Below are positions 10,801-22,000 of a stretch of DNA of 64,000 bases, in pieces. The stretch's first letter is position 1, and every line of letters begins with the position of its first letter. This DNA is from Jaminaea rosea (lineage: Eukaryota > Basidiomycota > Exobasidiomycetes > Microstromatales). Made by a program: the position numbers and the translations under genes. Location: positions 1,302,001-1,366,000 of the forward strand of contig NW_020289976.1 of NCBI RefSeq assembly GCF_003144245.1. The letters are read 5' to 3'. The notes under the pieces were generated by a model. It was not told where the DNA came from. It ran no database searches and saw only the letters and a list, made by a program, of their open reading frames with translations.

Positions 10801-11446
10801 CCTTCCCATGACGATCATCGCGCACTACGGCCTCCTCGCCTTCCACAGTGCCACCTTCGACCAGGTCTTCATGGCTTTCCTCGTCACGCCCTTCCCCTCC
10901 GGCGGCCTCGGTCTGACGGCAGCGCACTACGCCGAGCTTATCTCCGCAATGGCCTTCTGTCAGATTGGCTTTCAGTTCTACTTCTACCCGAAGATCGGCC
11001 CGCCTCAGGGAAAGTGGAGCCACCTGGCTATGATGCGTCTAGGCACGGCCTTGTACTTGCCGACGTACATCCTCTTCCCGCTCTTGAGGCGTTTCCTCCA
11101 CCCGCAGACGGATGCCGCAGTCATGACTTTCATGATCATCTTTGCCTCGATGCGCTGGCTTGCCAACATCTGCGCATTTACCGCCGTCTCTATCCTGATG
11201 AACGCGCTCACGCCGCCCAATCTCGTTCCGTTGGCCAATGGTCTGGCGCAGACGACGAGTAGTGCGGCTAGGTTCGTCGGGCCCATCGTGGGCGGTATTG
11301 TCTGGGCAAAGGGGATCCAGCCTGGATTCGAGGATAGGGCATGGCCGTGGAGCTACCAGCTGGGTTTCGTGTTCGTGGGCCTTGCTGGATTTACCGGCTT
11401 CTTACATGCAACACTGGTTCTCAAAGGAGCGAGCGCTAACGCGTAG
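7868..11446 (+). CDS. Large MFS transporter with a long central loop (ZIFL/YCR023C-like)
   Basis: Exons 7868-8698 and 8777-11446 give 1166 residues, about twice a normal MFS protein. The first ~275 residues are a Ser/Gly-rich cytosolic tail. Transmembrane helices 1-6 follow in exon 2. They carry MFS motif A (DRYGRR) after helix 2, and GFAWGFGGIAGPILGG in the helix 5 region resembles antiporter motif C. Residues ~470-948 form a huge hydrophilic loop with acidic (EEDDLDEGDE) and Ser/Arg stretches. Helices 7-12 resume at about residue 949 (LWSLLPMTIIAHYGLL). The arrangement resembles the yeast YCR023C and plant zinc-induced-facilitator-like families. The substrate cannot be told. The 78-nt intron is phase 0 and begins GTAAGC. 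Confidence 0.85.
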
Positions 11447-11685
11447 CCGCACGGCTGTTTCGCTGAGTTCCCATAGTCAGGAGACGGTCAGTCAATCAAT
11501 CAATGCGCGAGCTTCAGACAATAGCAACGATCGAAACGGGAGCGTGACGGTGGTTTTGCATCAAATTGTCGTCGCGTAGCGTATCCAAATGTTCGTTGAG
11601 TGGTACACATAAGTCAATGAGAAGTGGAAGACGCATTCACAGCCGCTACGGTATCGCGAGCCCGCAGGCTCTACTTTTGATCCCG

Positions 11686-13284
11686 CTATACCTTCTCACG
11701 GCGCTCATCCTCAGTCGCCACCGTCTCTCCCGTCTCGCTGCCGCCGCCACGCAACGCCTCCGGCACCACACCGGTACGCGCGAGCCCCTGCTCCGTAGCA
11801 GCCTGGACCTCGAGCTCCCTGCCGGGCGCCGTCTTCTCAGAGAGCGGGTCGGTGTGCTCGGTGACGCGGAGTGCGATGACGGGCACGGCTAGCAAGAGCC
11901 CAACGGCGCACAGAGCCCACGACACGCCCAAGATAACCATGAATGGCTGCTCCGCATGATCGAGGCCGAAGGCCGTGGCTGCACCCGCCGACTGGAGCGA
12001 TTTGTACAGTCCAGCCATGATGGCGAGCTTGGACAAATCATCGGAGAGGGCTCCGATGAGCCAGTATGTAAAGCATTGGAAAATCGAGTCCATGATCCCG
12101 CTAAACAGGTAGAGGAAGCAGAGACCCACGTATGCCGACGACTGCATCACGTCGATGCGCTCGATGACTTCGTTGCGAGAGAACTTGAGCTGCTCGGCGT
12201 AGCTGCCACCCCATACTGCAAAGACGATGGCCAACGTGATGAACCAACCGATCCAGGCTCGCATCTTCCTTGCTAGGCTCCTACGGTCGACGACGAGCGT
12301 GAGCATGACCGAACCAACGATTTGCGCCAGCCAGTAGAGGAGCGAGTTGAGCGCTCGGGTCCTGAGGGTGAAGAGGCGGGCATTGTAGACATTGAACTGC
12401 CAGGTGTAGAAAAAATTGGTGGCAAAGAAAGCAGGGAACAGGAGCAGGATCCAAGTGTCCGTACGCAGTAGTCTGTACAGGCCGACGAGCTCGAAGCGCC
12501 AAGTGGTGCTCTTGGGCACGACGACGGACGAACCGTCGGCGCGCACGATTGTGGCTGGGTTCTTGAGCAGGGCAGAAATGAGACCGCCAATGAAGGTGAT
12601 GGCCACGAAAGCAGCGTAGGTGCCGTTGCCGAGCGAGGAGCCCTCGGGACTATTCCAGCTCAGGCCCATGGCTACTGCAGCGCCGATCACGGCTCCGAGG
12701 TTGAAGATGGTCCAGAAGATGGCGATGGCCCGTCCTTTGGTCGCCTCCGTAGGGTAGCTCAGCATGACAGCGCCCTGTGCCGACCAGAAGAGCGAAGCGC
12801 AGACACCGAGCAGTGCGCCGGCAAAGACGATGAATCCGCCATTCTGGTTGAAGTTGTAGGACAGGAAAGCCGCGATGTAGACGACATAGCCCAAAGATCC
12901 GAGCCAGAGTGTAAGCCTTGTACCGAGCTTGTTATGAATCGACCCAGCAAAGAAGGACACGACGGCAAAGGTCGAGTAGAGGGCGATGTTGGCCTTGTCT
13001 GCTGGCTGCGGGTCGACTTGACCACCTCCGCCCATACCACTGAGGGCGTTGAACATGCCAGGGCAGCAGAAGGCGGTCAGACCGATGATGGAGACTTGCG
13101 TGTAGGGATTGGCATAGTAGCGGGCGAGACGACGGCCCATCAGACGCTCGAGGCGCGATGGTGCGAACTCGGCGAGGCGGGCTGAGGCTAGGTCATGGAC
13201 GGCTGGTGATGGAGATGAGGAGGAGGAGCTGTCCGAGGTGGGCGCGCGCTTCTCCTCGTCGAGAGGAGTGTGTGGGCTGGCCAT
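11686..13284 (-). CDS. UNC93-like (DUF895) MFS membrane protein
   Basis: A single exon encodes 532 residues with no sign of introns. After a Ser-rich cytosolic head of about 60 residues there are 11-12 hydrophobic helices, beginning VSIIGLTAFCCPGMFNAL, a segment typical of fungal UNC93-like/DUF895 proteins. GRAIAIFWTIFNLGAVIG and FFYTWQFNVYN are also characteristic. The C-terminus is a polar, Glu-rich tail. Animal UNC93 proteins are regulatory partners of channels or receptors. The fungal members are of unknown substrate, so I call only the family. It is convergent with the large MFS gene, with 239 bp between stop codons. Confidence 0.8.
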   Translation of the reverse strand: MASPHTPLDEEKRAPTSDSSSSSSPSPAVHDLASARLAEFAPSRLERLMGRRLARYYANPYTQVSIIGLTAFCCPGMFNALSGMGGGGQVDPQPADKANIALYSTFAVVSFFAGSIHNKLGTRLTLWLGSLGYVVYIAAFLSYNFNQNGGFIVFAGALLGVCASLFWSAQGAVMLSYPTEATKGRAIAIFWTIFNLGAVIGAAVAMGLSWNSPEGSSLGNGTYAAFVAITFIGGLISALLKNPATIVRADGSSVVVPKSTTWRFELVGLYRLLRTDTWILLLFPAFFATNFFYTWQFNVYNARLFTLRTRALNSLLYWLAQIVGSVMLTLVVDRRSLARKMRAWIGWFITLAIVFAVWGGSYAEQLKFSRNEVIERIDVMQSSAYVGLCFLYLFSGIMDSIFQCFTYWLIGALSDDLSKLAIMAGLYKSLQSAGAATAFGLDHAEQPFMVILGVSWALCAVGLLLAVPVIALRVTEHTDPLSEKTAPGRELEVQAATEQGLARTGVVPEALRGGGSETGETVATEDERREKV

Positions 13285-14208
13285 ATCGCAGAAGATGAGG
13301 AAGGAAATGGAGCGACGAAGAAAGGGCAGGAGAAGCTATGCTCGACTTCGCATTCGTGGTATAGATACGAGACCAAGGTGTTGATTTCGAATGACCCGGT
13401 CTTGAAGCTGGTGACTAGTCTTCGTCTGTGGCGAGTGGTCTGACCCGCTCGCCGATTTGTTTGATTGATCCTGTCGATTCAGTCGGTGGGAAAGAAAGCG
13501 GCAAGGGTGTGGTGAAGTAGGAGAAAAGGGCTGTGTGACCTCGTCTGCGATGGTCTCGTGTCAATTAGCCTTGGACAAGCGAGACTGAGTGGGCGGAGCA
13601 GATTGTCAAACCCACTGCCTCACAGTAGCGGCGAGCCTACCTGCGAGTGGGCGAAAGGTGGGTCTACTCGGCGGTGGCCCCTGGTTCTGCCCCCCGGCCT
13701 GCTCTGCTCTTCACTCACTTTAATCACCCTTTGCCGACCCGGACCTTGCGCCGGCAAAGGCTCACACGCCCAAAAGCAGGCTCAGGCTGGCCTCCTGAAC
13801 GCTCCGCTGCCTGTAACCTGCTCTAGCCGTCTTCTCTGCATCTGCCCGCCCACTCAGAACTGTCTTTCCCCGCAAGCGCAGCGCAGCGCCCAGCAGCTTA
13901 GACTTGCCTCCAGCCGCTGTCGCTCAAGCTCTTCCGCCTTGCCAGATTTTGGTTTGGCGTGGTGAGAAAGTGGGGTCTGGGCGACATCAAATTCCCTCAT
14001 TAAGAGCTCACTTTACAGCCGCAGTCCCAGACTCTTGGCACGAGTTTCCCACCAGCATCGGTCATCGTGGTCCGGCGCAATGGTGAATCAACAAGACGAT
14101 TGCAATTGCGAGTGGTTTGCGATAAAAGCGAGCACCGAGCAAATGCGAGCAATTCTACGAGCACAACAAGATAAGAGACGGCGAAAAAGGCGGGCGGGTG
14201 GGATCCGT
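13285..14208. other. Gene-free stretch between UNC93-like and esterase genes
   Basis: This 924-bp interval contains the promoter of the UNC93-like gene and the 3' flank of the esterase gene. Overlapping frames are Cys/Ser/Arg-rich with no recognisable protein. I found no tRNA or repeat of note. Confidence 0.6.
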
Positions 14209-15598
14209 TCAGGCAGCTGTGACCCCCAGCTTCGCTCTCACCCACATGTCGACCTTCCTGACATCGTCGTCCTGTCCAAAGACCCACTCCCCGCAATCGA
14301 AGCCATGCTCTTTGCCCTCGACGATGAGTAGCTCGCTCTCCTCACCGCGCGCCTTCATGACGGCGTGGAACCCTTCGCTGACCGAGGGCGGAACAAGAAC
14401 GTCTGCTGAGCCGTGCACGCTCATCGTCGGTGGCAGACGACCAGTCGAGGCTGGGTCAGCAGCCCCTTGCAGTCTCTTGGTGATATTGAGGTAGACGTCT
14501 GACTCTTCCAAAGTCTGCCCTGCATCGGCATCGCGAAGCATCTCAACGAAGTTGCCCGTACGGAAGCCCCACGGCAGCAGAAGGCTGCGAGCGATGTCTT
14601 CTGGCTTCATGCGCACGCCGGCTTGAAGATCGCCGTAGAGGGATTTCGACAGACCATTCGCCGCCCAGAAGGCTTCCCACTTCTCGGGGTGGTCGATTTT
14701 CTCCTTTGCCAGCAGCTGGTCGAGGACGCCAAGGCGCACCTCGGACGGCTGCAGGAGACCAGACTTGAGCGAGGCGCCTGCAGGCCATTCGCTGACATTG
14801 TCACTTGCTCCCTCTGGCTTATTGTAGAGGTTGTGGATGAGCTGGTTAAGAGGTGGGAAGCCGCCGGGCATGTCGAGGAGCGGGTGAGGGAGGACCGACT
14901 GCGGGATCGGCTGGCCGTACCTGGAGACGTCTACGCCTACAGCGCCGTAGATGTTGAGAAACGCAGCAGGCTGGGCAGCCGGATCCGTGGTGAGGAGCAT
15001 CTGTACGGCGTAATGAGAGCCTGGCAAGAAGGGGAGGCGTGTCAGCAAGGGCAGCGTAAAATTAGACCTCGCACGTTGGTCAACTCACCAGCGCTGGCTC
15101 CAACGATGAGCGTCTTGGACGCTTCGAAGCTTTGACCGAGCCCACCCTTGAAGACGTACTGCCAAGCCTCCTCGACATCCTCGACCCCATTGCGAATGCC
15201 GCTGAAGGCAGCGCACCCAGTGGGAGAACCTGCGTGTCAGCCCTGAAACGCGCGCATATCTCGCTGCTCGCCCGCACTCACACTTCTGGGCAGAGACGAT
15301 AGTTGACGCTGACTAGGGCCGCTCCCATGTTCTGGGCAAGAGCGATGAGATGCGCAGGGATGAGGTAGGCATCTCCAACTACAAAACCTCCGCCGTGGAT
15401 ATAGAAGATGAGGGGCTTATTCGAAGAGGAAGATGCAGGAGTGGCTGCGTCGAGGTACAAGAGCGTAAGGTCGGGATGCTTGGAGGAGAAGTGGACTGTC
15501 TTGACCTGTGTCGAAGGGGCTACGTCGATGCTAGCGTGTCCGTTGCCATTCGCGGCGTGTCCATTTCCGTTCAACGAGTGTCCATTGATGGTCGTCAT
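14209..15598 (-). CDS. Alpha/beta-hydrolase, HSL-type esterase/lipase
   Basis: Exons 15598-15282, 15201-15089 and 15020-14209 give 413 residues. HGGG in FYIHGGGF forms the oxyanion hole, GASAG holds the nucleophile S142, GSADVLVPP supplies the Asp and KEHGFDC the His. This matches the hormone-sensitive-lipase family of carboxylesterases, probably cytosolic since no signal peptide is seen. The N-terminus carries repeated NGNGHA units. For intron 1 I paired the GTGAGT donor with the acceptor CTTCAG at 15202, which gives YRLCPEVGIRNGVEDV, a family-like continuation. An earlier CAG would force a poor GTCTCT donor. The substrate is unknown. Confidence 0.85.
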
Positions 15599-15987
15599 TT
15601 CGATAGCTGGATGTTCGTGAGACAAGGGCAGAGAGATGGTGAGCAGCTTGAGAGGTAAGCAGGAGCGATCAAGTCGTGTCCGCCAGCACGGCGCCGCTCT
15701 TATGGTAAAGTCGTCGAAAGCGCTTCGCGATGTCCGTGCGCCCCCTCAGTAGAAGTGTCCTCGGACGCTGCATGACCGGGAGTCTTGCTCCGGTTGCCGA
15801 GCCGGATGCACGCACCAAGACGAAGCAGGCTGTGCCAATTATTCGGTTTGCTGACAGGACTGGGGCTTCAGTGAGAAAATACGATGGGGGAGAAGCAAGG
15901 CAAGGGGCAACAACGCTTCGATGCAGACTAGCGCCATTTGGGACTGAACAGGGGGTATCGATTTGTTGGCAATCTAGAGTTGCATCG
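15599..15987. other. Short intergenic region upstream of the esterase
   Basis: This 389-bp region separates the GT2 stop codon from the esterase start. It holds the esterase promoter. I see nothing else of note. Confidence 0.55.
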
Positions 15988-18884
15988 TCAAGGGACAACA
16001 GCTTCTACGTGAGGCGCATCTACAACCGCCATCACGCCTTTCTCGGCCGCCACAGCATCCTCTACAACGATAAGAATGGAATCCGCTTCGTCTGCCAGGA
16101 AGCCCGGATTCTCAGAGAAGCGCTCATCCAGCCAAAAGGGACGAGCGTCGCCCGTCAGCTTCTCCAGCTCCGGGATCGTCGGGATGCGGCGCCGATTGGG
16201 ATAGTAGGTAAAGAAGGTACGAAGCAAGCCCGCTACGGAGCACACGTTGTACATGATCTTGTAGATGGGCAAAGTCAAGCAGGCCATCAAGTCGTTGCGC
16301 AGATCCACCCTGCCCGCTGAGCGGCTCTTCCAATATCGCAGGATGAGCGAGGGCAGGATAGGCAGAACGAGCAAGGGACCAGAGACGAGCCAGAAGGGGT
16401 AGGGGTCGAAGGAGAAGATGATGATGGCGGGCAAGCGCAGCCAGTCCATGACGTTGACAAAGAGGGCGTAGAAGAGGATGAACTTATGCGTCAGGACGGT
16501 CCAGAATCGTTGCTTGGTGTTCCAGCGAAGCATGTTGCGAAACCACGTCCAGTAGAGAGTATGGCGAGACATCTCCCAACTCCTAACACGCTGCGTCCAG
16601 TAGTTGGGCAAGGGGAGACCAGCAAAGGACAGTGGGACGACAGTCTCAATGGGCGACTGATGCTCGATGCTGAGCGTGACATCGAGCTCCATACAAGCGA
16701 GACCCTTCTTGAGGTCGTCGGCGTAGAAGACGAGATCGACGCGGCGCAGCACCTTGAGGAAAGTTTCTCGCTCCCAGAAGCTACCAGCTCCATGCGGGAA
16801 GCATACGCCGCCATGAGCTCGCTCTGCAGCCTTGAGCAAGCCCGTAAATTTGTACTCGATCTCCTGCCACTGGACAAAGATGCTCTTGGACCCGTCTGGC
16901 TGGTCAGGCACAGCTACGATGGGGAAGCATACGCCCTTGGTCTTATCGTCGATAAGATGGGCAGGCGCGGAGAAGTTGGCAGGAAGAATGACGTCGTCGT
17001 CGATTGTGGCAATGTACTTAAAGCGATGAGCTGCCGATGCACCGACGTACTCGGCGATGTTCTTGTTACCGTAGCAGGACCAAATGTAGTTGATCTCTGG
17101 GTGGATGGCATGAACCAGCGCTTGGAAGATACGGTTGGGTGGTACGGCAGACCTGCCATTCTCGACGACGAAGATGTTCTGAGGGGGGAAGAGGCGCAGC
17201 GCCGAAGCAAGAACGAGTTCCGTCGTCTCAAGCTCGGAGTCGTGGCAGGGAATGATCAAAGCTGTGTCGCGCGTGTTGGAGTCGACAAGGGCGGGCGCTC
17301 CGATTGTAGCCAAGTCGCGACCCTGCTGCAATTCCTTGCTCGCCATTTGCAGCTCATAGACCTCCTTGTCCTCCCAGTCTGGCCGACAGCTCTGCGCCAA
17401 AAGTGGCCTGACTGGCGCAATGGAAGAGTAGTAGACGGCAGTGACCGGATCGAGGCAAATGAGAACCACCATAAGAGGCCATACGGTGCCCTTGAGAACG
17501 TGGAAGACACCATCGCCCCAATGGTAGATTTGAGCCGTCGTCACCATGACGACAATGATGGACAGATATACGATCATGTAGGCTGCCTTCTGCAGACTCA
17601 AGGGCCAAAAATACGAGCGAATGTTGAACACACCGAGGATGAAGAGCGGATTGAAGTGGGTGGCGAGGACCTCGAAGCACCACGAGATTATGGGGATGCG
17701 ATGCCACCATCGCGGAGCGGCGGGAGGAGGAGGAGAGGGGGGAGGATGATGACCTAGCTCTTCAGCGATAGACGGGCTGTGGGCCTTCTCGTCCACCTTC
17801 TTGTCTGAGCTGTGTCGAAGGGCAAAATTTGGCCGGGTAGGTGAAATAGGCTCGTCTACCTGTAAAGGGGCATTGAGTAGAGTAGGGGACGTCTCGTTGC
17901 TGTCGAACTCTTTGCTAGGCGGGAAATTCCACCCAGCAAAGGGCGATGGAACTCGAGCGTCGTCCTTGTTTCCCCTCGTTGAAGCGACCCTCGGCGGCAC
18001 TACGGGAAGAACGGGCACGAAGCCCATCGCACTCTTCGTCGGCGAGCTTTGAGGCGACTCTACTGCATTCTGCGCAGCCAGCATCGGATCATCTGGGTAT
18101 GCGAGAGATGGGCATGTATGTCAGCGAACGACTTCAAAGGTTATTTTGAGACGGCCAAGCTCACAGACTCTCTTCGGCCTTTGGTCGCACCTTTCTCTAT
18201 GACCGGACTCAAGGGAAGGTTTGGCTCTGGCTCCTCTTCGATGGCTTCCGGGGAAGACATGGGCGCACCCGACACGGGTTGGTCCATCGACGTCCGCTTG
18301 GAAGAGAAAGAGCCTCGTGGCAGTGATGGGCAGCGCAGCTGAGAGCTGGGCGACAGTCGACCGGGTACTGTACTTGCGTTCAAGTCTGGGTCGGTGACTT
18401 GGGCCAGGGGCGAGAGAGCTGAAGCAATGGTGCCGGAGCGAGGGCGACTGTGTAGACCTGTGGCACTCGAGTCGATGGACGATGACGTGCCGGAGCGGCC
18501 TCTGACCCCAAGGAAGAATGGACTTGAATTGGAAAAGGAGGCCGTGGAGTTCCTTTTCGGCTCAAGCCTTGCGCCTGACCATGATGAAGGGTCCAAGGCC
18601 GGTGTCAATCTTGAGGTAGTGGTTGCTGATCGACCTCTGCCTGTGACCTTGGCCGGCTCTGTCGTCTCATTGAGGGTAGGGGATCGAGGTATCTCGCTGG
18701 CCCTTCTGATGAAGGCAGTATCGGACGGTCTCCTAGCCACAGGCAGCGAGGGGTCGCTGCTGTTGAGAGAGCCGCTGAACGACCCTTGCCTCTTCTGCAC
18801 GTACTTGTCGACGGTGTGACCATACGTCTGCAGCGAAGAGCGTCGCGGCTTGTCGCGTAGCGTGTAGCTTGGATCGTAGTCCAT
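15988..18884 (-). CDS. Cps1-like family 2 glycosyltransferase (polysaccharide synthase)
   Basis: Exons 18884-18165 and 18069-15988 give 933 residues. The first ~340 are Ser/Pro/Arg-rich and disordered. Membrane helices follow (LFILGVFNIRSYFWPL, YMIVYLSIIVVMVTT, WPLMVVLICL). The catalytic GT2 domain has TIDDDV (Asp triplet 597-599), HGAGSFWERE, and the product-binding motif QRVRSW at 733-738. Further helices come after it. This is the layout of processive synthases (chitin, cellulose and hyaluronan synthase-like), closest in style to Cryptococcus Cps1 and the fungal GT2 proteins linked to hyphal surface polysaccharide. It acts at the plasma membrane with a UDP-sugar donor; the product is unknown. 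The intron acceptor at 18070 was chosen because it keeps phase 0. Confidence 0.87.
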
Positions 18885-19470
18885 TGTTCTCGACGAGGCT
18901 GACTTGGCTTGGGAAGCTCTGTACTGACCGATCTCCCCGTCAACTACTTATGCGAATGGACGAGGAGGCCGCCTTACGATGAGATGGTGGGCAGGTTAGC
19001 GAATGCAGCCAGTCGTTTGGTGATCAGTAAAACTGGTGCAGCCATCATTCCGTCACGATGCGCCAAGTGTCGACCAAGTGTTGCTATCGGCGAACGCCCT
19101 TCGTGTCATTTCTTCGAGGTCCTCAACCTTCGGACGACATATGTGCTTTTGTCAACATCTCCTATCGGCCCGCCTCCGGCTTGACAAATTCAAGTGGCGT
19201 CACTGTGGCAAGCAGCGCATCTCCATCCACGCTATTGTTGGCCTTAGCGTCTTCTCGATGCGGACTCTCTGCGTTGGTCGAGTCGAGAAGGAGGCGCGGA
19301 GATGAAGGTGCGGAGATGAGATGCGCGAACATCGACGTCGCGCGCGTGTTGTGGCACGGATGAACAGCCGAATTTAGAGCCCGATCGACTTCTTTGACGT
19401 GGGAACCAATCCAGACACCGCTTTGGATTGACCATCGAGAGAACGCATTCTATTGACACTTGACGGCCGA
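18885..19470. other. Gene-free stretch between GT2 and P450 genes
   Basis: This 586-bp interval holds the GT2 promoter and the P450 3' flank. No protein-like frame or RNA gene is recognised. Confidence 0.55.
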
Positions 19471-21162
19471 TCACGCTACTGCAAGCTGCTCGAGCAATGC
19501 CTGTCTATCTCTCCCACTTCGCAGCGTGAAAGAGATGGGAGGCGGGCGCATCGTCCGGACCTGGCAGTCGCGGGCTGGATTCAGGGCCTCGAAGAACGAC
19601 TGGCGCTCGAGGATTGTCGGGTCCTCAAAGGAGATATCGAAGCACCACAGCAAGCGCGAGGCTGTCACGGCGATCACTTTTTCGGCCAAGTCTGCTCCTG
19701 GACAAGCACGCTTGCCAAAGCCGAACCCCGCTGCGTGCGAGAAAATGAGGGTGAGAGTCAGCCTTCAAGGATATCCCGGGCCATTGCGCGGTGCGTGCCT
19801 GCGCTCACCTTGGGCCGTCAATGGGCCGATGTGGGTCCCCTTGCCATTCAGTCCTTTGCCATCTGCCCCGATCGATTCGAAGTAGCGACTCGGCCGAAAC
19901 TCTTCCGCATCGATGCCGTACATTCGCTGGTCCTTGTTGATGAGGGCATTCATCGGGAGCAGCCACGTCCCCGCCTCGATTCTCCGCCCCTGGAAGATGA
20001 TGTCGCGTGTCGTCTCCCGAATGATGCCGATTGGAATGGCCGGCGCGAGACGAAGACATTCTCTGATCAATGCTATCATCTGAGGGCTGCACGTAGCCGC
20101 AGACTCTGTCGGCATGTCCTCGCTGTTGTTGGCCTCGTCGATGATGCGCTGCAGGTCTTGTTGAAGGTGCGGGTGGTAAGCCAATGCACAAATGACGCTC
20201 TTGAGCGATGAGCTCGTTGTGTCCATCGAGGCCAGAGCGATTCCGCAAGCGGCTCGCTGCGCAACTTCCAGCTCGACCTTGTCGTTGAGTAAGCACTCCT
20301 TGAAGATGCTCTGTGGCAAGCCATCCCAGCGATTCGCTTTCGAAGCCTCCGGGTAGCGCTGCGAGACCTTGCGAGACATTTCCAGGGCGCATTGCGTCCA
20401 CGCTGAGCGCAAATGCGTAGCAGTCTGACGTAGGCGGCGCGACCGTAATGGCAGGAGCCATTCGAGGAAGGGAAACGGTACCGATGGCTCGCCGCTGGTG
20501 TTGAGGAAAGCCGTAACGTCCTGGAACGTCTGGCTGAGACGGGCAATGTCTTCGTCGGCCATTGCCTCCTCTATCGTGCTGAGCTTCTCCGAGTATGCGA
20601 CGTCCATGAAGTTCATCCGGGCCAGACCGCCGACGAGGTAGTCGAGGTCGACGATGTGTGAGTGAGGAGCCTGCTCCAAAAGATGCTGTAGACCAGCTGC
20701 TGACGAACGAGCTCCGATGCCTTCACTGAGAGCTCGGTGACTCGTCAGCACAGCGCGACGCAGCATGTCGACTTGCGCCTTGCCCTGACCGTGAGCGGCC
20801 ATCATTGGCGTAATAGTTTCGAAGGCGCCGAGATCTTTGGCAAAGAATGGAATCATGGGCCTGCCTTGCGTCTCCGGAGCACCGAAGAGCTCGCGTGCCG
20901 CAGCGGCATCGGTGACGAGGAGACAGTTGCGGCTGCCGATGGAAAACTTGACCGCCGGGCCATACTTCTTGTGCCAGTCGTCCTCCTCGCAGGCTTCGAC
21001 GACGAGGCGTCCCTTGAGACTGAGAATCGACCCGATGATGGGCAGCTGTCTTGGACCATCCCAGTCAGCGAGCGGTCCTCGTCGCAGATAGCTGGCAATG
21101 ACCAGTACTACGGCGCTGCAAAGCGTCGCGGCGAGCAGCAAAGGGCTCGAAATGGCGAGCAT
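19471..21162 (-). CDS. Cytochrome P450 monooxygenase
   Basis: Exons 21162-19809 and 19730-19471 give 537 residues. An N-terminal anchor (MLAISSPLLLAATLCSAVVL) places it in the ER membrane, followed by a proline-rich hinge ending DGPRQLPIIGSI. The I-helix reads ALASMDTTSSS, with Ser where the usual Gly sits in AGxDTT. The ExxR motif is ECLRL. The heme-binding loop FGFGKRACPG lies just after the 78-nt phase-1 intron, with the thiolate ligand C461. The downstream helix continues ADLAEKVIAV. The ATG at 21162 gives a clean membrane anchor; the frame is open upstream only through non-ATG codons. The substrate cannot be told. The Ato-type transporter is upstream on the same strand. Confidence 0.92.
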
Positions 21163-22000
21163 GGAGGTGATGATCGTGAGGAAACGGGGGAGCAAGGGCG
21201 CTCAAGCTACTATGCTGAGCACTCAGCTCTTTTATGAAGGCCACCGGTCCATTCACATCGTCATTGTCACACATTCGTGACGCCTGGCTAGCGTCCCTAC
21301 ACCTCTAGAAGCTGATAGCTCGGGCAATTACTTCTGCCCTTGGCAGCCCTCCTGTCACCGCCGAGCCGCGGCGATCATCAGCTTGTTCCCCAGCTTGTCT
21401 GCGGAGGTAACTTTGTATGCATATTCGCTCCGGGTCAATGAAGATAACGTGGGAGTCCAGGGTGATCCATGACCTTACGGAGGCGTCAACGATGAACGTT
21501 TGTGGAGAGGATGAAGGATCTGAAGCGGCGGAGCACCAAAGGCAGGCTTCCGTGCAGCGACGAGGCGCTGCGACGCGTCGTCGCCCTACCCGGCGGGCTT
21601 TGGAAGCTCAAGGTCCGCTCGCGACCACTCCTCGACGTCATGCAGGGCGATACGGATGCGGCCAAGTCGACGTCCAGGGAGGGGAGCAACTGCCAGTCAG
21701 AAACAGCTTGACCCCTTCGAGCTGAATCGCGAGCAGGCTGCTCCAGGGGATGTGAACCGTGAGATCGACTCTCGCGGAGCTGCTCAACCACTGTGCGGAG
21801 CACGATTGACAGCCAAGACCTCTCTCCGTCGGAATCGCATAGGGCATGAAACATTTGTCCACTATCGTGCGCAAGCAGGAAAATTACAAAGAAGGTCACG
21901 GAGAAGCCGAGATGGGAGATGACGACTTGATCGAAGCACACGGTGGGAGGTGCAGGCGGCCAGCACCCGCGTGCGGCTCGCCTGGACATCATGGCTTGGC
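21163..22000. other. Gene-free stretch between P450 and Ato-type transporter
   Basis: This 838-bp interval holds the P450 promoter and the transporter 3' flank. Chance frames of up to 168 codons in it look unlike protein. No repeat or RNA gene is seen. Confidence 0.55.

Noticed and set aside
10209-10811. A 200-codon frame inside the large MFS gene
   Set aside because: It overlaps the low-complexity loop in another phase, and the transporter frame is continuous.
15730-16320. A 196-codon plus-strand frame over the GT2 3' end
   Set aside because: It is partly antisense to GT2 and has no protein character in the remainder.
16486-17757. A 423-codon plus-strand frame
   Set aside because: It is antisense to the catalytic GT2 domain, whose motifs are intact on the minus strand. 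The frame is a by-product of codon bias.
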